Assembly (NCBI RefSeq): GCF_002873395.1
Contig: NZ_MCUV01000013.1
Location: 1 to 64,000, forward strand
DNA length: 64,000 nt
Direction: 5' to 3'
Source: Vibrio sp. 10N.286.49.B3
GTDB taxonomy: Bacteria > Pseudomonadota > Gammaproteobacteria > Enterobacterales > Vibrionaceae
Of the stretch, positions 44,142 to 53,706 are shown in pieces. The notes under the pieces were generated by a model. That model saw only the letters and a program-made list of their open reading frames with translations. It made no database searches and was not told the origin of the DNA. Both the position numbers and the translations under genes were made by a program. Position 1 is the stretch's first letter. Each line of letters opens with the position of its first letter.

Positions 44142-45092
44142 TTAATTCAACTTGTTACGCATTAGCAAAAATAAGAAATAACTACCACCAGCAAAGTTAA
44201 TAATAACGCTGATTGTAGTGTCAAAGGCAAAAACACTTTCAATTAACCACTGTCCACCAACAAGCAAAACGATTGAAAGTAGGCTAGATGCAACCATCAA
44301 AAAGGTATGTTGGTAACGACTGAACATCTCACGAGTTAAGCTCACGACAATTAAGCCAAAAAAGAGTACCGGTCCAACTAAAGCCGTTGCGATTGCAATC
44401 ATAATGGTAATAACCAGCATGACTTTAACGGTAATGGTTTTAGTATCAACCCCTAGGCTTTTCGCATTATCCATACCTAGCCAAAGAACATCTAACTTTG
44501 GTGATAAATGGAAAAGGTAAAGAAAGCAAAGCAGCAATGGAATGATTGACCAATAAACCAGATCACCATTGACGTTATTAAAGCTCGCAAACATAGAGTT
44601 TTGTAGGACAGCAAATTCATTTGGGTCGATGAGCATAGTGAAGAAGTCCGTCACACTGCTAAATAAACTGCCACACACAATACCAATCAGTAAGAGGGTA
44701 AAGATGTTGGTGTTAGCACGTTTAAAATAGAAGCTAAATAGCAAAACAGAAAACACACCCATGATCATGGTGGAGATTAAGAAGTTCACTTTAGGATCAC
44801 TAAACCAAACACTCATGCTACCGAAGAATACGATAATCACGGTTTGGATCATGACATATAAAGAGTCAAACCCTAAGATTGATGGCGTTAAGATCCGGTT
44901 GTTAGTGATGGTCTGAAATACCAGTGATGATGCTGAAATCGCTACAGCAGCCAGCACGATCGCCAGAATCTTAGGAATACGCAACGACAAGAAGAAAGAG
45001 TAATTGTGCGCGTTTAAGCCCTGACCTAGAAAAATGGCAATAACCATGACCGAGATGATAGCTAATGCCCAAGTTTTATATACATCACGCAT
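44142..45092 (-). CDS. vctG: Siderophore ABC transporter permease (VctG-like)
   Basis: 316 residues with about nine membrane segments, FecCD family (SLRIPKILAIVLAAVAISASSLVFQTITNN near the N-terminus; GPVLFFGLIVVSLTREMF, the coupling region). It overlaps the preceding permease gene by eight bases, so synthesis of the two halves is coupled. It imports the Fe-siderophore complex across the inner membrane. Confidence 0.82.
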   Translation of the reverse strand: MRDVYKTWALAIISVMVIAIFLGQGLNAHNYSFFLSLRIPKILAIVLAAVAISASSLVFQTITNNRILTPSILGFDSLYVMIQTVIIVFFGSMSVWFSDPKVNFLISTMIMGVFSVLLFSFYFKRANTNIFTLLLIGIVCGSLFSSVTDFFTMLIDPNEFAVLQNSMFASFNNVNGDLVYWSIIPLLLCFLYLFHLSPKLDVLWLGMDNAKSLGVDTKTITVKVMLVITIMIAIATALVGPVLFFGLIVVSLTREMFSRYQHTFLMVASSLLSIVLLVGGQWLIESVFAFDTTISVIINFAGGSYFLFLLMRNKLN

Positions 45093-46062
45093 TAGACTTA
45101 TCCTTGAGGACTAACATAATGAAAACAACACCACCAAAAATACTAATAATCATTGAGATAGGCATTTCGTAAGGGAAGATGATTACGCGACCAATAATGT
45201 CACAAGCCAATACCATGATGACGCCCCAGTAGGCAGTCCACGGCAAATTACGGCGCATATTATCACCCATAAAAATGGCCACTAAATTTGGCACAATCAA
45301 ACCAAGGAATGGGATCACGCCAACAATCATAACCACAGAAGAAGCAAGAACAGCAACGATGATGACGCCGATGAAAACGACTCGCTTATAATTTAAGCCA
45401 ATATTTTTTGCAAAGCTTTCACCTACACTAGCTGCGCTAAACTGACTGGCATAGAAATACGCCAGACACCCAGCAGGAAGCGCTAGGTAAAGGAATTCAT
45501 AGTTGCCCTGTAGAACCGAAGAAAAGTTAGCGACCGTCCACGATGACATGGTTTGAACAAGATCGTATCGGTAGGCAATAAAGGTGGTTAATGACGAGAC
45601 AACATTGCCATACATGATACCGATTAAAGGCACTAAAATGACGCTTTTAAATTGTAAGCGTTGTAAGAACTGAACAAAAATCAGAGTACCCGCAACCGAG
45701 AAAACAAAAATCACGGAAAGGTTAAGCCACAAGCTTGTGCCAGATAAAAAGATGATGCTAACGATGTAGCCTAAAACCGCACAGTCGATAGTCCCGGTAG
45801 TAGAAGGGGAGGCAAAGCGGTTTTGACACAGTTGTTGCATGATAAGACCAGCAACACTTAAACCAGCACCGGCAAGACAGATCGCCAGCAAGCGAGGCAA
45901 ACGACTGGAATATAAGATAGTTTGGCTGTGTGGGTCACCCGCGAGAAGGCTGTGAATATCAATATTAGCTACCCCAACAAAAAGAGAGAGTGCACCTAAC
46001 GTTAATAGCAAAAGCGTGGCGAGTACTTGGTTCAATGTAAAAGAAGGTTTAATGTTTAACAT
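45085..46062 (-). CDS. vctD: Siderophore ABC transporter permease (VctD-like)
   Basis: 325 residues, FecCD family, with SSRLPRLLAICLAGAGLSVAGLIMQQLCQNRFASPSTTG, the classic N-terminal signature of this family, and GVIPFLGLIVPNLVAIFMGDN before the coupling helix. About ten membrane segments. It follows the binding-protein gene after a short gap containing a hairpin. Confidence 0.83.
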   Translation of the reverse strand: MLNIKPSFTLNQVLATLLLLTLGALSLFVGVANIDIHSLLAGDPHSQTILYSSRLPRLLAICLAGAGLSVAGLIMQQLCQNRFASPSTTGTIDCAVLGYIVSIIFLSGTSLWLNLSVIFVFSVAGTLIFVQFLQRLQFKSVILVPLIGIMYGNVVSSLTTFIAYRYDLVQTMSSWTVANFSSVLQGNYEFLYLALPAGCLAYFYASQFSAASVGESFAKNIGLNYKRVVFIGVIIVAVLASSVVMIVGVIPFLGLIVPNLVAIFMGDNMRRNLPWTAYWGVIMVLACDIIGRVIIFPYEMPISMIISIFGGVVFIMLVLKDKSNA

Positions 46063-46084
46063 AGTTTTTTATATCGATAATACA

Positions 46085-46110
46085 TAAGGCACCGTATAGA
46101 CGATGCCTTA
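46085..46110 (-). promoter_or_regulatory. Intercistronic hairpin between the siderophore binding-protein and permease genes
   Basis: TAAGGCA / TGCCTTA stem in the 61-base gap between the binding-protein and first permease genes. As in ugp, it probably lets the binding protein be made in excess. Confidence 0.45.
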
Positions 46111-46123
46111 AAAGATAAAAGTT

Positions 46124-47041
46124 CTACTGAGTAGCCTGAGCCATATCTTGGATCATTTGCTGTGTAGAGCGTGTGCCAGCAATCGTTAAGTACCAAGCAT
46201 TAGCATCTAGGAAAATGATGCGGTTGTTTTTGTATGCAGGCGTTGATTTCACTAAGACGTTATCGAACAACTCTTGTGCTTTACCAGAGCTAAGACCAAT
46301 CGCATTTTCACGGTCTAGAACAAAGATAACATCAGGTTGTGAGTCAGCAATAAATTCAAATGAAATTAAGTTGCCGTGTGGGTTTTGTGTATCACTTGTG
46401 CGTGCTTCAGCAAAACCAAACTCATCAAAAATAACGGAGAAGCGGCTCTTGTGACCAAACATTGATACATTATTACCGTTGTTCATTAGCGCTAGGGTAT
46501 TTAAGTGCTTATCTTCAACAATCGCTTTAATGTCATTCATTTGCTGTTGAGTATTAGCAATAATGGTTTCGACTTCACTTTCTTTATCAAAGATCTTACC
46601 TAGCATGCGCCAGTTTGCTTTCGTGCCATTCCAGTAATCGCCATTTTCTACCGAGTACATTACGGTAGGGGCAATTTTAGAAAGCATAGGGTAGCTATTA
46701 ACCATGCGAGCTTCAGCAATAATAAGATCAGGCTTTAGCGTAAAGATATTTTCAAAGTTAGCTTCTTTCATGCTGCCAGTCGAAGCGCTTTGATCGTCGC
46801 CGTACGATGTTAGGTACTCAGGTAGCATTTGCGTAACCAGACCAACCGGTTTGATACCTAACTCATCAAGAACATCAAGGCTACCATGACCGCCAACAAT
46901 AACGACACGCTGTGGAGTTTGTGCAATTTGAGTCGTACCTAGAGCATGTTCAACAGTAATGCTTTGTGCTGAAACAGATAAGTTCAACAGCAAGGCGCTA
47001 CTAATAAACATCGTTTTTATAAGTGTAGATAAACGCGACAT
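46124..47041 (-). CDS. vctP: Siderophore periplasmic binding protein (VctP-like)
   Basis: 305 residues with a cleavable signal peptide (MFISSALLLNLSVSA) and no lipobox, so a soluble periplasmic protein. Class III binding protein: QTPQRVVIVGGHGSLDVLDELGIKPVGL, NFENIFTLKPDLIIAEAR, and the C-terminal lobe with PDVIFVLDRENAIG. It captures a ferric catecholate and passes it to the two permeases. An outer-membrane receptor and TonB genes are not in the window. The upstream region should hold a Fur site but I see no good one. Confidence 0.83.
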   Translation of the reverse strand: MSRLSTLIKTMFISSALLLNLSVSAQSITVEHALGTTQIAQTPQRVVIVGGHGSLDVLDELGIKPVGLVTQMLPEYLTSYGDDQSASTGSMKEANFENIFTLKPDLIIAEARMVNSYPMLSKIAPTVMYSVENGDYWNGTKANWRMLGKIFDKESEVETIIANTQQQMNDIKAIVEDKHLNTLALMNNGNNVSMFGHKSRFSVIFDEFGFAEARTSDTQNPHGNLISFEFIADSQPDVIFVLDRENAIGLSSGKAQELFDNVLVKSTPAYKNNRIIFLDANAWYLTIAGTRSTQQMIQDMAQATQ

Positions 47042-47304
47042 AATGAACCTTTAAAAATGAATTAGAGTAAAATTATCAATATGAGGGTCACTATAATGCC
47101 AAATGAGAACTACTTCCATTCTTATTTGTATTTGTGTGAATATTACCCTTGTTTTTGTGGGGGAATCGATTAACTCACCCATGGTTAAACCCAAATAAGC
47201 GTCAATGTTTCTAAATGAGAGCAGTTGATGAGGGATAAGTCATTTACATCCCAACAGGCTCTGTTTAGACTGCGGGCACTCTATTCTTTGTTGATGTCAC
47301 TATT
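47042..47304. other. Divergent intergenic region between vctP and the DEAD-box gene
   Basis: 263 bases between divergent starts. AT-rich promoter-like sequence lies near 47090-47160. A loose Fur-like tract (AATGAGAACTAC ... CATTCTTATTT, 47102-47127) is too degenerate to call. No RNA gene or ORF is evident. Confidence 0.3.
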
Positions 47305-48540
47305 ATGACTTTTTCTGATTTAAAACTGAATTCTTCACTGCTTGCAGCACTACCGACTGCTTTAAAACAACCAACAGTCATTCAACAGCATGCTATTCCA
47401 GCGGCATTAAATGGACAGGATGTTTTAGGCTTAGCTCAAACAGGAAGTGGTAAAACATGGGCATTTGGCTTACCACTATTAAATCACTCTAAGAAAGGCG
47501 ATCAGTCATTTAGTAGCATCATTATTGCCCCAACCAGAGAGCTAGCCGCTCAAATTAAGTTAACATTAGAAGAAGTGGCTCAACCGTTAGGGATTAAGAG
47601 TGTACTGCTGGTTGGTGGCGTTGAGCAGGAGAGTCAAATTCAATCGCTGGCAGAGCAACCACAGATTATCGTTGCAACACCAGGGCGTTTATTGGATTTA
47701 CTAAAGAATCAGCATATTGATTTGAGTCAGGTGGAACGCGTCGTGCTTGATGAAGCCGATCGACTGGTCGATATGGGCTTTTGGAGTGATGTCGAAAGTA
47801 TTTTGTCTTTTGTACCACAACCTCGTCAGACGCTGTGCTTTTCTGCCACGCTAAGTAAAGAGTTGGAAGCAGTATTAACACCGATTCTTAATCAACCGCA
47901 GCGCATTGAAGCACAAGCCATGAATAGCACAGTTGATCAGGTTGAAGAGCAGTTGTTTTTAGTCAATAAAGGCAGCAAGCCACAAGTTCTGATTTGGCTA
48001 CTTAAGCAAACGTTAATCACTCACAATCAAGCACTCGTGTTCATCAGTGCAAAAGACAGCGCTGATACTGTTGTGAAGCGTTTAAATAAAGCGGGTATTT
48101 TAGCCGCTGCATTACATGGTAATAAAGAGCAAACAGAGCGAGAAGTCGCATTAGCCGATTTTAAAGCAGGCAAAGTGCAAGTTCTTGTCGCAACCGATGT
48201 GCTCGCGCGTGGTGTACATATTGATGCACTACCACTGGTGATTAATTACGACTTACCTGCGAATGCGGCAACTTATGTTCACCGTGTAGGACGTACCGCA
48301 AGAGCCGGTTTATCAGGTCATGCTGTCTCTTTAGTTTGTCATGCTGAGATGGAGCATTTAAACGCCATTCGAACGCTAACCAATCGAGCGCTTCCTGTCT
48401 TAGAATTGGCCGAGTTTCCTGTGACTGATAAGCCCTCAACTGGTGAAGCTCGCAAGCGTCCGCCACGTGATAAAAGTGCCAACCGTCGCACCGCTCAAAA
48501 ACGCAGTATTAAACAGTTCAAAAAGAAGACAGACCGTTAA
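47305..48540 (+). CDS. DEAD-box ATP-dependent RNA helicase
   Basis: 411 residues. Q-motif ending PTVIQQHAIPA, motif I AQTGSGKTWAFG, Ia PTRELAAQ, Ib TPGRLL, motif II VLDEADRLVDMGF, motif III SATL, motif V ATDVLARGVHID and motif VI HRVGRTARAG are all intact. A short basic tail (RKRPPRDKSANRRTAQKRS...) replaces a folded C-terminal domain. It remodels RNA or ribosome-assembly intermediates; RhlE- and SrmB-like enzymes are the nearest types. Single-gene transcript. Confidence 0.92.
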   Translation: MTFSDLKLNSSLLAALPTALKQPTVIQQHAIPAALNGQDVLGLAQTGSGKTWAFGLPLLNHSKKGDQSFSSIIIAPTRELAAQIKLTLEEVAQPLGIKSVLLVGGVEQESQIQSLAEQPQIIVATPGRLLDLLKNQHIDLSQVERVVLDEADRLVDMGFWSDVESILSFVPQPRQTLCFSATLSKELEAVLTPILNQPQRIEAQAMNSTVDQVEEQLFLVNKGSKPQVLIWLLKQTLITHNQALVFISAKDSADTVVKRLNKAGILAAALHGNKEQTEREVALADFKAGKVQVLVATDVLARGVHIDALPLVINYDLPANAATYVHRVGRTARAGLSGHAVSLVCHAEMEHLNAIRTLTNRALPVLELAEFPVTDKPSTGEARKRPPRDKSANRRTAQKRSIKQFKKKTDR

Positions 48541-48714
48541 ATATTAACCATAAAATGTCGTTTTTTTGAGCCAACTCATACGACCAGAAAGCCAACCGCT
48601 CAACTCTTAAGCACTTTTGTATGACTATTGATATTTATATGATAGTCTTAATTCCCATATAAAAACTGTTGTTATTTACCTGTAATAATTTTGTGGTAGT
48701 TCGACGTTTTTATG

Positions 48715-48730
48715 TGGGATATTTGTTGCG
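48715..48730 (+). promoter_or_regulatory. Weak sigma-54-like site upstream of formate dehydrogenase
   Basis: TGGGATATTTGTTGCG keeps GG and GC at the required 10-base spacing and the TTGC block, but deviates at two positions of the -24 element. It lies about 100 bases before the ATG. Formate dehydrogenase genes are sigma-54 dependent in some bacteria, so it is recorded as a candidate only. Confidence 0.3.
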
Positions 48731-48828
48731 TTTGAGTCGTTTCGGTGATGGTACTCCCCCTCTTTTACACTTACCTTATCGTCACGCTCCTACCAACGTG
48801 AATCAATTTCTCTATCGTAAATAAGTAC

Positions 48829-51800
48829 ATGTCTGGTAAGGGGCTGTCGATGAAAATAATAATTAATGGAAACGCTTATAAAGTTGAGCCGCAAACATCG
48901 CTTTTGCATTCAGCTCGTACTTTAGGTGTCGATATTCCATCACTGTGTGGTGATAGCCACCAAGAAAATAAACAGCCTTGTGATTTGTGCCGAGTGGAAA
49001 TTGATGGAGTAGGAACGGTGAGAGCCTGTGAAACTCAGGTTTCTGAAGGTATGACGGTGACGACTCAGTCAGCCGCTTTAACCGAGCATCGTCATCAAGC
49101 ATTAACTAAGCTACTTTCGGATCATAATGCCGACTGTGTAGCCCCTTGCCAAGTCGCTTGTCCAGCGCATGTCGATGTTCAATCTTACCTACATCACATC
49201 GCTCAAGGTGAGCACCAAAAAGCCATTGAAATTATTAAAGAGACATTACCACTACCGATCTCAATTGGTCGTGTATGTCCTGCTTTTTGTGAAAGTGAGT
49301 GTCGCCGTAGTCTAGTGGATGAACCATTAGCGATTCGTCACTTAAAGCGTCACGCTGCTGATATCGATATGAGCATGTCGACGCCATACTCTCCAGAAAA
49401 ATTAGCAAGCAATGGCCAAAAAGTGGCGATTGTTGGTGCTGGTCCTGGTGGGCTTGCTACCGGTTACTACCTAAGTTACCAAGGCTTTGAAGTCACGGTA
49501 TTTGAAGCGATGCCTAAAGCGGGTGGTTGGCTTCAATATGGTATTCCAGAATACCGTCTGCCAAAAGATCTACTTGATCAAGAGATCGAGCACTTGTGTC
49601 TGGGTGGAATGACGATCAAATGCAACCAAAAGCTAGGTCAAGACTTTACACTAGATCAACTAAAACAAGATTACGATGCCGTTTGTTTAGCTGTCGGTGC
49701 GGTAAAAGCGGTTGAAAGTCGCTACCCAGGCAGCGAACTAGACGGTTGTTACTTAGGTGTCGATTACCTAAAAGATTATGTCACTGAAGGTAAGCTAACG
49801 ACCGGTAAGAAGGTGGCAATTATCGGTGGTGGTAACACCGCGATTGACTGTGCACGTACGGCAATTCGTACTGGCGCCGATACCACACTGGTTTACCGTC
49901 GTACTAAAGCTGAAATGCCGGCAGAAGACTACGAAATTGAAGAAGCGATTGAAGAAGGGGTGAAATTCCACTTCCTAACCAATCCAGTTGAAAACATGGC
50001 AGATGAAAACGGTCGTGTTGATGTGGTTAAATTTGAAATCATGGCACTAGGTGAACCTGATGCATCAGGGCGTCAACGTCCAGAAGCGACAGGTGAGTAC
50101 TTCGAAGAAGCCTTTGATACTGTTATTTGTGCACTTTCACAAAAACCAGATTTAACACCGTTTGAAGGTTCAAGTATTGAGCTGCCTATGACGCGCTGGG
50201 GTACTGCTGACGTTAATGAACACTCAATGCAGCATCATGACAAGATTTTCAGTATTGGTGATTTCCGTCGCGGACCAGCAACAGCCATTGAAGCAATTGC
50301 AGATGCAAAAATTGCAGCGAATGCGATTGAAAAAGCGTTACTCAATCCGCAAGAAGCAAAGCCAATGCCTGTTCACTCAGCAAATCGCTTTAACAGTCAT
50401 AAAGCCGAGAAGCTGAGCTTAGTTTCAGACAAAGAATACCGACGCGAAAAAGCGAAGCAGCGTATTAAATTCCCACACCTATCAAATGAACAGCGCCAAG
50501 GCAGCTTTGCTGAAGTTGAAAAAGACTCGCCAGCACAAGCAGTACAAAGTGAAGCTGAACGTTGTTTAGAGTGTGCTTGCCAAGCGAACACCGATTGTAG
50601 CTTGCGCGATTATGCAACCGAATACCAAGTTAAAAATGAACAGCTAAACAATGCTGAGCGCCAAATTCACTGCGTCGATAAAAGCAGCGAATTTATTGTG
50701 TTTGATGCCAACCGCTGTATTAGCTGTGGTCAATGTGTTCAAGCCTGCCAAGAGCAAGCGGTTCACGGTGCTATCAGCTTCATCCAAGGTGGTAACGAAG
50801 AGGCAACGTGCCGTCCTCAGTTTGCTGACAACACCCCAATGGGCGATAGCAACTGTGTTCAGTGTGGTTCATGTGTTCAAGTATGCCCAGTCGGTGCACT
50901 CGTTGATAAACGTGATAAATCACAAGGTCGCGTTGAAATGCTAACCCCAGTTAAAAGTATCTGTACTTACTGTGGTGTCGGCTGTGGCGTTGTGATGTAC
51001 GTTGACGAAGCGACTAACCGAGTTCGTTACGTTGAAGGTGACAAGTCATCGCCAGTAAACCAAGGCATGCTATGTGTTAAAGGGCGTTACGGTTTTGATT
51101 TCATTCATAGTGAGTCACGTTTAAATACACCACTAATTCGTAAAGACGGCGTATTAGAGCCAGCGAGTTGGGATGAAGCGATCGCATTAATCGCTGATAA
51201 ATTTAGCACAGTTAAAGAGTTGTACGGCCCTGATGCACTAGCAGGTTTCTCATCGGCAAAAACCACCAATGAAGATAACTACGCTTTCCAAAAACTGATG
51301 CGTCGTGAAATTGGTACCAATAACATCGACCACTGTGCGCGTCTTTGTCATGCATCAACTGTAACCGGTCTGGAAGCGGCGTTAGGCAGTGGAGCAATGA
51401 CCAATGATATTTTGAGCATTCAATCTTCGGATGTGATTTTTATCATCGGTTCAGATACCACGTCAGCACACCCAATTATTGCTTCTCATCTGAAACAAGC
51501 GATTCGTAACGGTGCACGTTTAGTCGTTGCCGATCCAAAACGCATTGATATGGCGGATCACGCTGAGCTGTATGTTGCTCAACGCCCAGGTACTGATGTG
51601 ATGTTACTTAACGGTGTGATGCAGCAGATCTTGTTAAATAACTGGCAAGATGACAGCTATATTGAACAGCGTATTGAAGGCTTTGAAGACTTTAAGCAAG
51701 AGGTCATGCTAGAAGACTACTCACTAGAAAAAGTGGAGTTAGTGACTGGTGTTAAAGCTGACGATATTAAAGCGATGGCGAAACTTATCGGTACGGCTAG

Positions 51801-52995
51801 CGTAACAGCGGTTTATTACTCTATGGGTATTACTCAGCATACGACAGGTCATGATAACGTACGTTCTATTGCTAACCTGCAACTACTGTGTGGCAACATC
51901 GGTGTTGAAGGTGGTGGTATTAACCCATTACGTGGTCAGTCAAATGTACAAGGTGCATGTGATATGGGTGCGCTACCATGGGATTACCCAGGTTATCAGA
52001 AAGTCCTTGATCCACAAGTTCAAGCGAAGTTTGCCAAGGCTTGGGGAAGTGACTCATTACCGAAAGAGAAAGGTCTAACTCTAACGGAAGTAATGGATGC
52101 AGCTTGCGACGGAACCGTGAAGGCACTTTATGTTATGGGTGAGAACCCAGTACTGAGTGACCCTGATCAAAAACACGTTATTGCAGCGCTTAACGCATTA
52201 GACTTTGTTGTTGTGCAGGATATTTTCCTATCTGAAACGGCAGAGTTTGCTGACGTTGTTTTACCTTCGTACTCATTTGCTGAAAAATCAGGTCACTTCA
52301 CAAACACCGAGCGTCGCGTTCAGCGTCTATCTCCAGCGGTGAAAGCGCCAGGCATTGCTCAACCAGATTGGTGGATCATCAGCCAAATTGCTAACGCGAT
52401 GGGTGGTGATTGGTCTTATGAGAAAGAGCAAGACATCACAGAAGAGATCACTCAAGTTGTCCCTCAATATGCCGGTATTCATTGGGATGCTGTGACAGAG
52501 AAAAGCATTCAATGGCCATGTAACGATGCGAACCCAGAAGGTACTCGCACGATGCACATTGATGAGTTTAGACGCGGTAAAGGTGCAATGGCAGGCGTAC
52601 CATTCCGTTACGCAGCAGAACTTCCAGATGAAGAGTACCCGCTAATCTTGACTACTGGACGCTTACTTGAACAGTTCCACACTGGAACCATGACACGTAA
52701 GACCAAAGGACTTAATACATTAGCCGGTCCAAGAATTATGCTGAGTGTTGCGGATGCTGAGCGACTTGGTATTAGCAATAGCCAACCGCTAAGACTGACT
52801 TCTCGTCGTGGTAGCATTGAAGCGCCTGCGTTTGTGACTAAGCGAATGCAGCCGGGTGTTGTGTTTGTTCCATTCCACTTTGCAGAAGCACCTGCGAATA
52901 AACTGACTGTTGCAGCAACGGACCCTGAGGCTAAAATCCCAGAGTTCAAAGTAGCAGCGGTTAAGATAGAAGTATTAGCGATGCAAGAAGCATAA
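48829..52995 (+). CDS. fdhF: Formate dehydrogenase alpha subunit fused to a GltD-like flavin module
   Basis: 1388 residues in one chain; the in-frame ATG at 48850 (GGGG nine bases upstream) is an alternative start. Order: N-terminal 2Fe-2S domain (Cys in SLCGD, PCDLCRVE, RACET); GltD-type Cys cluster (CVAPCQVACPAH, GRVCPAFCESECRR); FAD and NAD(P) folds (GAGPGGLATGY, GGGNTAIDCA); two 4Fe-4S ferredoxin sites (CISCGQCVQACQ, CVQCGSCVQVCPVGAL); then the molybdopterin catalytic part from about 710 (CTYCGVGCGV). The catalytic position reads CARLCHAST, a cysteine, not selenocysteine. The fusion should pass formate electrons directly to NAD(P)+. A terminator follows. Confidence 0.9.
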   Translation: MSGKGLSMKIIINGNAYKVEPQTSLLHSARTLGVDIPSLCGDSHQENKQPCDLCRVEIDGVGTVRACETQVSEGMTVTTQSAALTEHRHQALTKLLSDHNADCVAPCQVACPAHVDVQSYLHHIAQGEHQKAIEIIKETLPLPISIGRVCPAFCESECRRSLVDEPLAIRHLKRHAADIDMSMSTPYSPEKLASNGQKVAIVGAGPGGLATGYYLSYQGFEVTVFEAMPKAGGWLQYGIPEYRLPKDLLDQEIEHLCLGGMTIKCNQKLGQDFTLDQLKQDYDAVCLAVGAVKAVESRYPGSELDGCYLGVDYLKDYVTEGKLTTGKKVAIIGGGNTAIDCARTAIRTGADTTLVYRRTKAEMPAEDYEIEEAIEEGVKFHFLTNPVENMADENGRVDVVKFEIMALGEPDASGRQRPEATGEYFEEAFDTVICALSQKPDLTPFEGSSIELPMTRWGTADVNEHSMQHHDKIFSIGDFRRGPATAIEAIADAKIAANAIEKALLNPQEAKPMPVHSANRFNSHKAEKLSLVSDKEYRREKAKQRIKFPHLSNEQRQGSFAEVEKDSPAQAVQSEAERCLECACQANTDCSLRDYATEYQVKNEQLNNAERQIHCVDKSSEFIVFDANRCISCGQCVQACQEQAVHGAISFIQGGNEEATCRPQFADNTPMGDSNCVQCGSCVQVCPVGALVDKRDKSQGRVEMLTPVKSICTYCGVGCGVVMYVDEATNRVRYVEGDKSSPVNQGMLCVKGRYGFDFIHSESRLNTPLIRKDGVLEPASWDEAIALIADKFSTVKELYGPDALAGFSSAKTTNEDNYAFQKLMRREIGTNNIDHCARLCHASTVTGLEAALGSGAMTNDILSIQSSDVIFIIGSDTTSAHPIIASHLKQAIRNGARLVVADPKRIDMADHAELYVAQRPGTDVMLLNGVMQQILLNNWQDDSYIEQRIEGFEDFKQEVMLEDYSLEKVELVTGVKADDIKAMAKLIGTASVTAVYYSMGITQHTTGHDNVRSIANLQLLCGNIGVEGGGINPLRGQSNVQGACDMGALPWDYPGYQKVLDPQVQAKFAKAWGSDSLPKEKGLTLTEVMDAACDGTVKALYVMGENPVLSDPDQKHVIAALNALDFVVVQDIFLSETAEFADVVLPSYSFAEKSGHFTNTERRVQRLSPAVKAPGIAQPDWWIISQIANAMGGDWSYEKEQDITEEITQVVPQYAGIHWDAVTEKSIQWPCNDANPEGTRTMHIDEFRRGKGAMAGVPFRYAAELPDEEYPLILTTGRLLEQFHTGTMTRKTKGLNTLAGPRIMLSVADAERLGISNSQPLRLTSRRGSIEAPAFVTKRMQPGVVFVPFHFAEAPANKLTVAATDPEAKIPEFKVAAVKIEVLAMQEA

Positions 52996-53018
52996 TTAAT
53001 TCACACCTTCTACCTATT

Positions 53019-53045
53019 AAAGCCCGTATTTATGCGGGCTTTATT
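53019..53045 (+). terminator. Terminator after formate dehydrogenase
   Basis: AAAGCCCG / CGGGCTTT stem extended by TA pairs, followed by TATT. Located 24 bases after the stop. Confidence 0.75.
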
Positions 53046-53207
53046 AATATAAGCGGTATGATAGCGTTTATGAAAAGAGACTCATTATGTTATTAACCCA
53101 CTCAGAGTGTAACGTAAGTGGGTGCTTGTGTTTACTGTAGGTGGTATTTATTATACTTACTATAAGTTGCTGTTAAGTATGGTTATATTTGGTTTTTTGA
53201 TATGGAG

Positions 53208-53274
53208 ATGCCGTATTAATAATGATCTAAATGCCGTATTTATTCCTATTTAAAGAGGTTTGAGTTATACTCAA
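53208..53274. promoter_or_regulatory. Repeats upstream of abiEi (candidate autoregulatory operator)
   Basis: The ten-base string ATGCCGTATT occurs at 53208 and 53231, 23 bases apart (two helical turns). The perfect dyad TTGAGT-TAT-ACTCAA follows at 53260-53274, just 26 bases before the abiEi ATG. AbiEi-type antitoxins bind repeats in their own promoter, so these are candidate sites. Confidence 0.45.
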
Positions 53275-53300
53275 GTTACTTTAAATGTTGGGAGGTTCAA

Positions 53301-53705
53301 ATGACAGCCGTTGATCGTATTTATCAAAAGATAAAGCGTTCGAGACGCTATGTTTTTGAGCGTAAAGACTTTGATGGCTTTGCTAGCTACGACCAAATTG
53401 GTCGAGCACTAAGGCAGTTGGTCAAGCAAGGTGAGTTAATAAAGCTTGGCTATGGTCTTTACACCAAGGCAAGAATTAACAGTCTGACAGGCAGGCCTAT
53501 GCCCACTAACCCAGGGGGAAGCGATGCCCTGATACGTGAGGTATTAAAGATGAAAGGTGTCGATTTTGAGATGGACAATCTATCTTTGCAAAGCCTATCA
53601 GGTGAAAGTACCCAAATCCCATCATCCGTTCAATATTCCTGGAATCCCAAACAATTTAATCGTAAATTAGTTGTAGGTAACCGAGTGTTAAACTCGCCGA
53701 GTTAA
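53301..53705 (+). CDS. AbiEi-like type IV antitoxin (DUF6088)
   Basis: 134 residues, ATG preceded by GGGAGG. The winged-helix part covers about 1-70: DRIYQKIKRSRRYVFERKDFDGFASYDQIGRALRQLVKQGELIKLGYGLYTKAR, the layout of DUF6088/AbiEi N-terminal domains. AbiEi represses its own operon and counters the AbiEii nucleotidyltransferase, whose gene begins one base after this stop. It is shorter than classic AbiEi (about 180-200), with a small C-terminal domain. Confidence 0.85.
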   Translation: MTAVDRIYQKIKRSRRYVFERKDFDGFASYDQIGRALRQLVKQGELIKLGYGLYTKARINSLTGRPMPTNPGGSDALIREVLKMKGVDFEMDNLSLQSLSGESTQIPSSVQYSWNPKQFNRKLVVGNRVLNSPS

Positions 53706-53706
53706 T

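Noticed and set aside
47102..47127. Fur box upstream of the siderophore operon
   Set aside because: The inverted character is too degenerate compared with the 19-base Fur consensus, although iron regulation of the operon is likely.
51310..51360. Possible selenocysteine formate dehydrogenase
   Set aside because: The catalytic position is a normal cysteine codon (CARLCHAST) and no in-frame TGA is present in this region.
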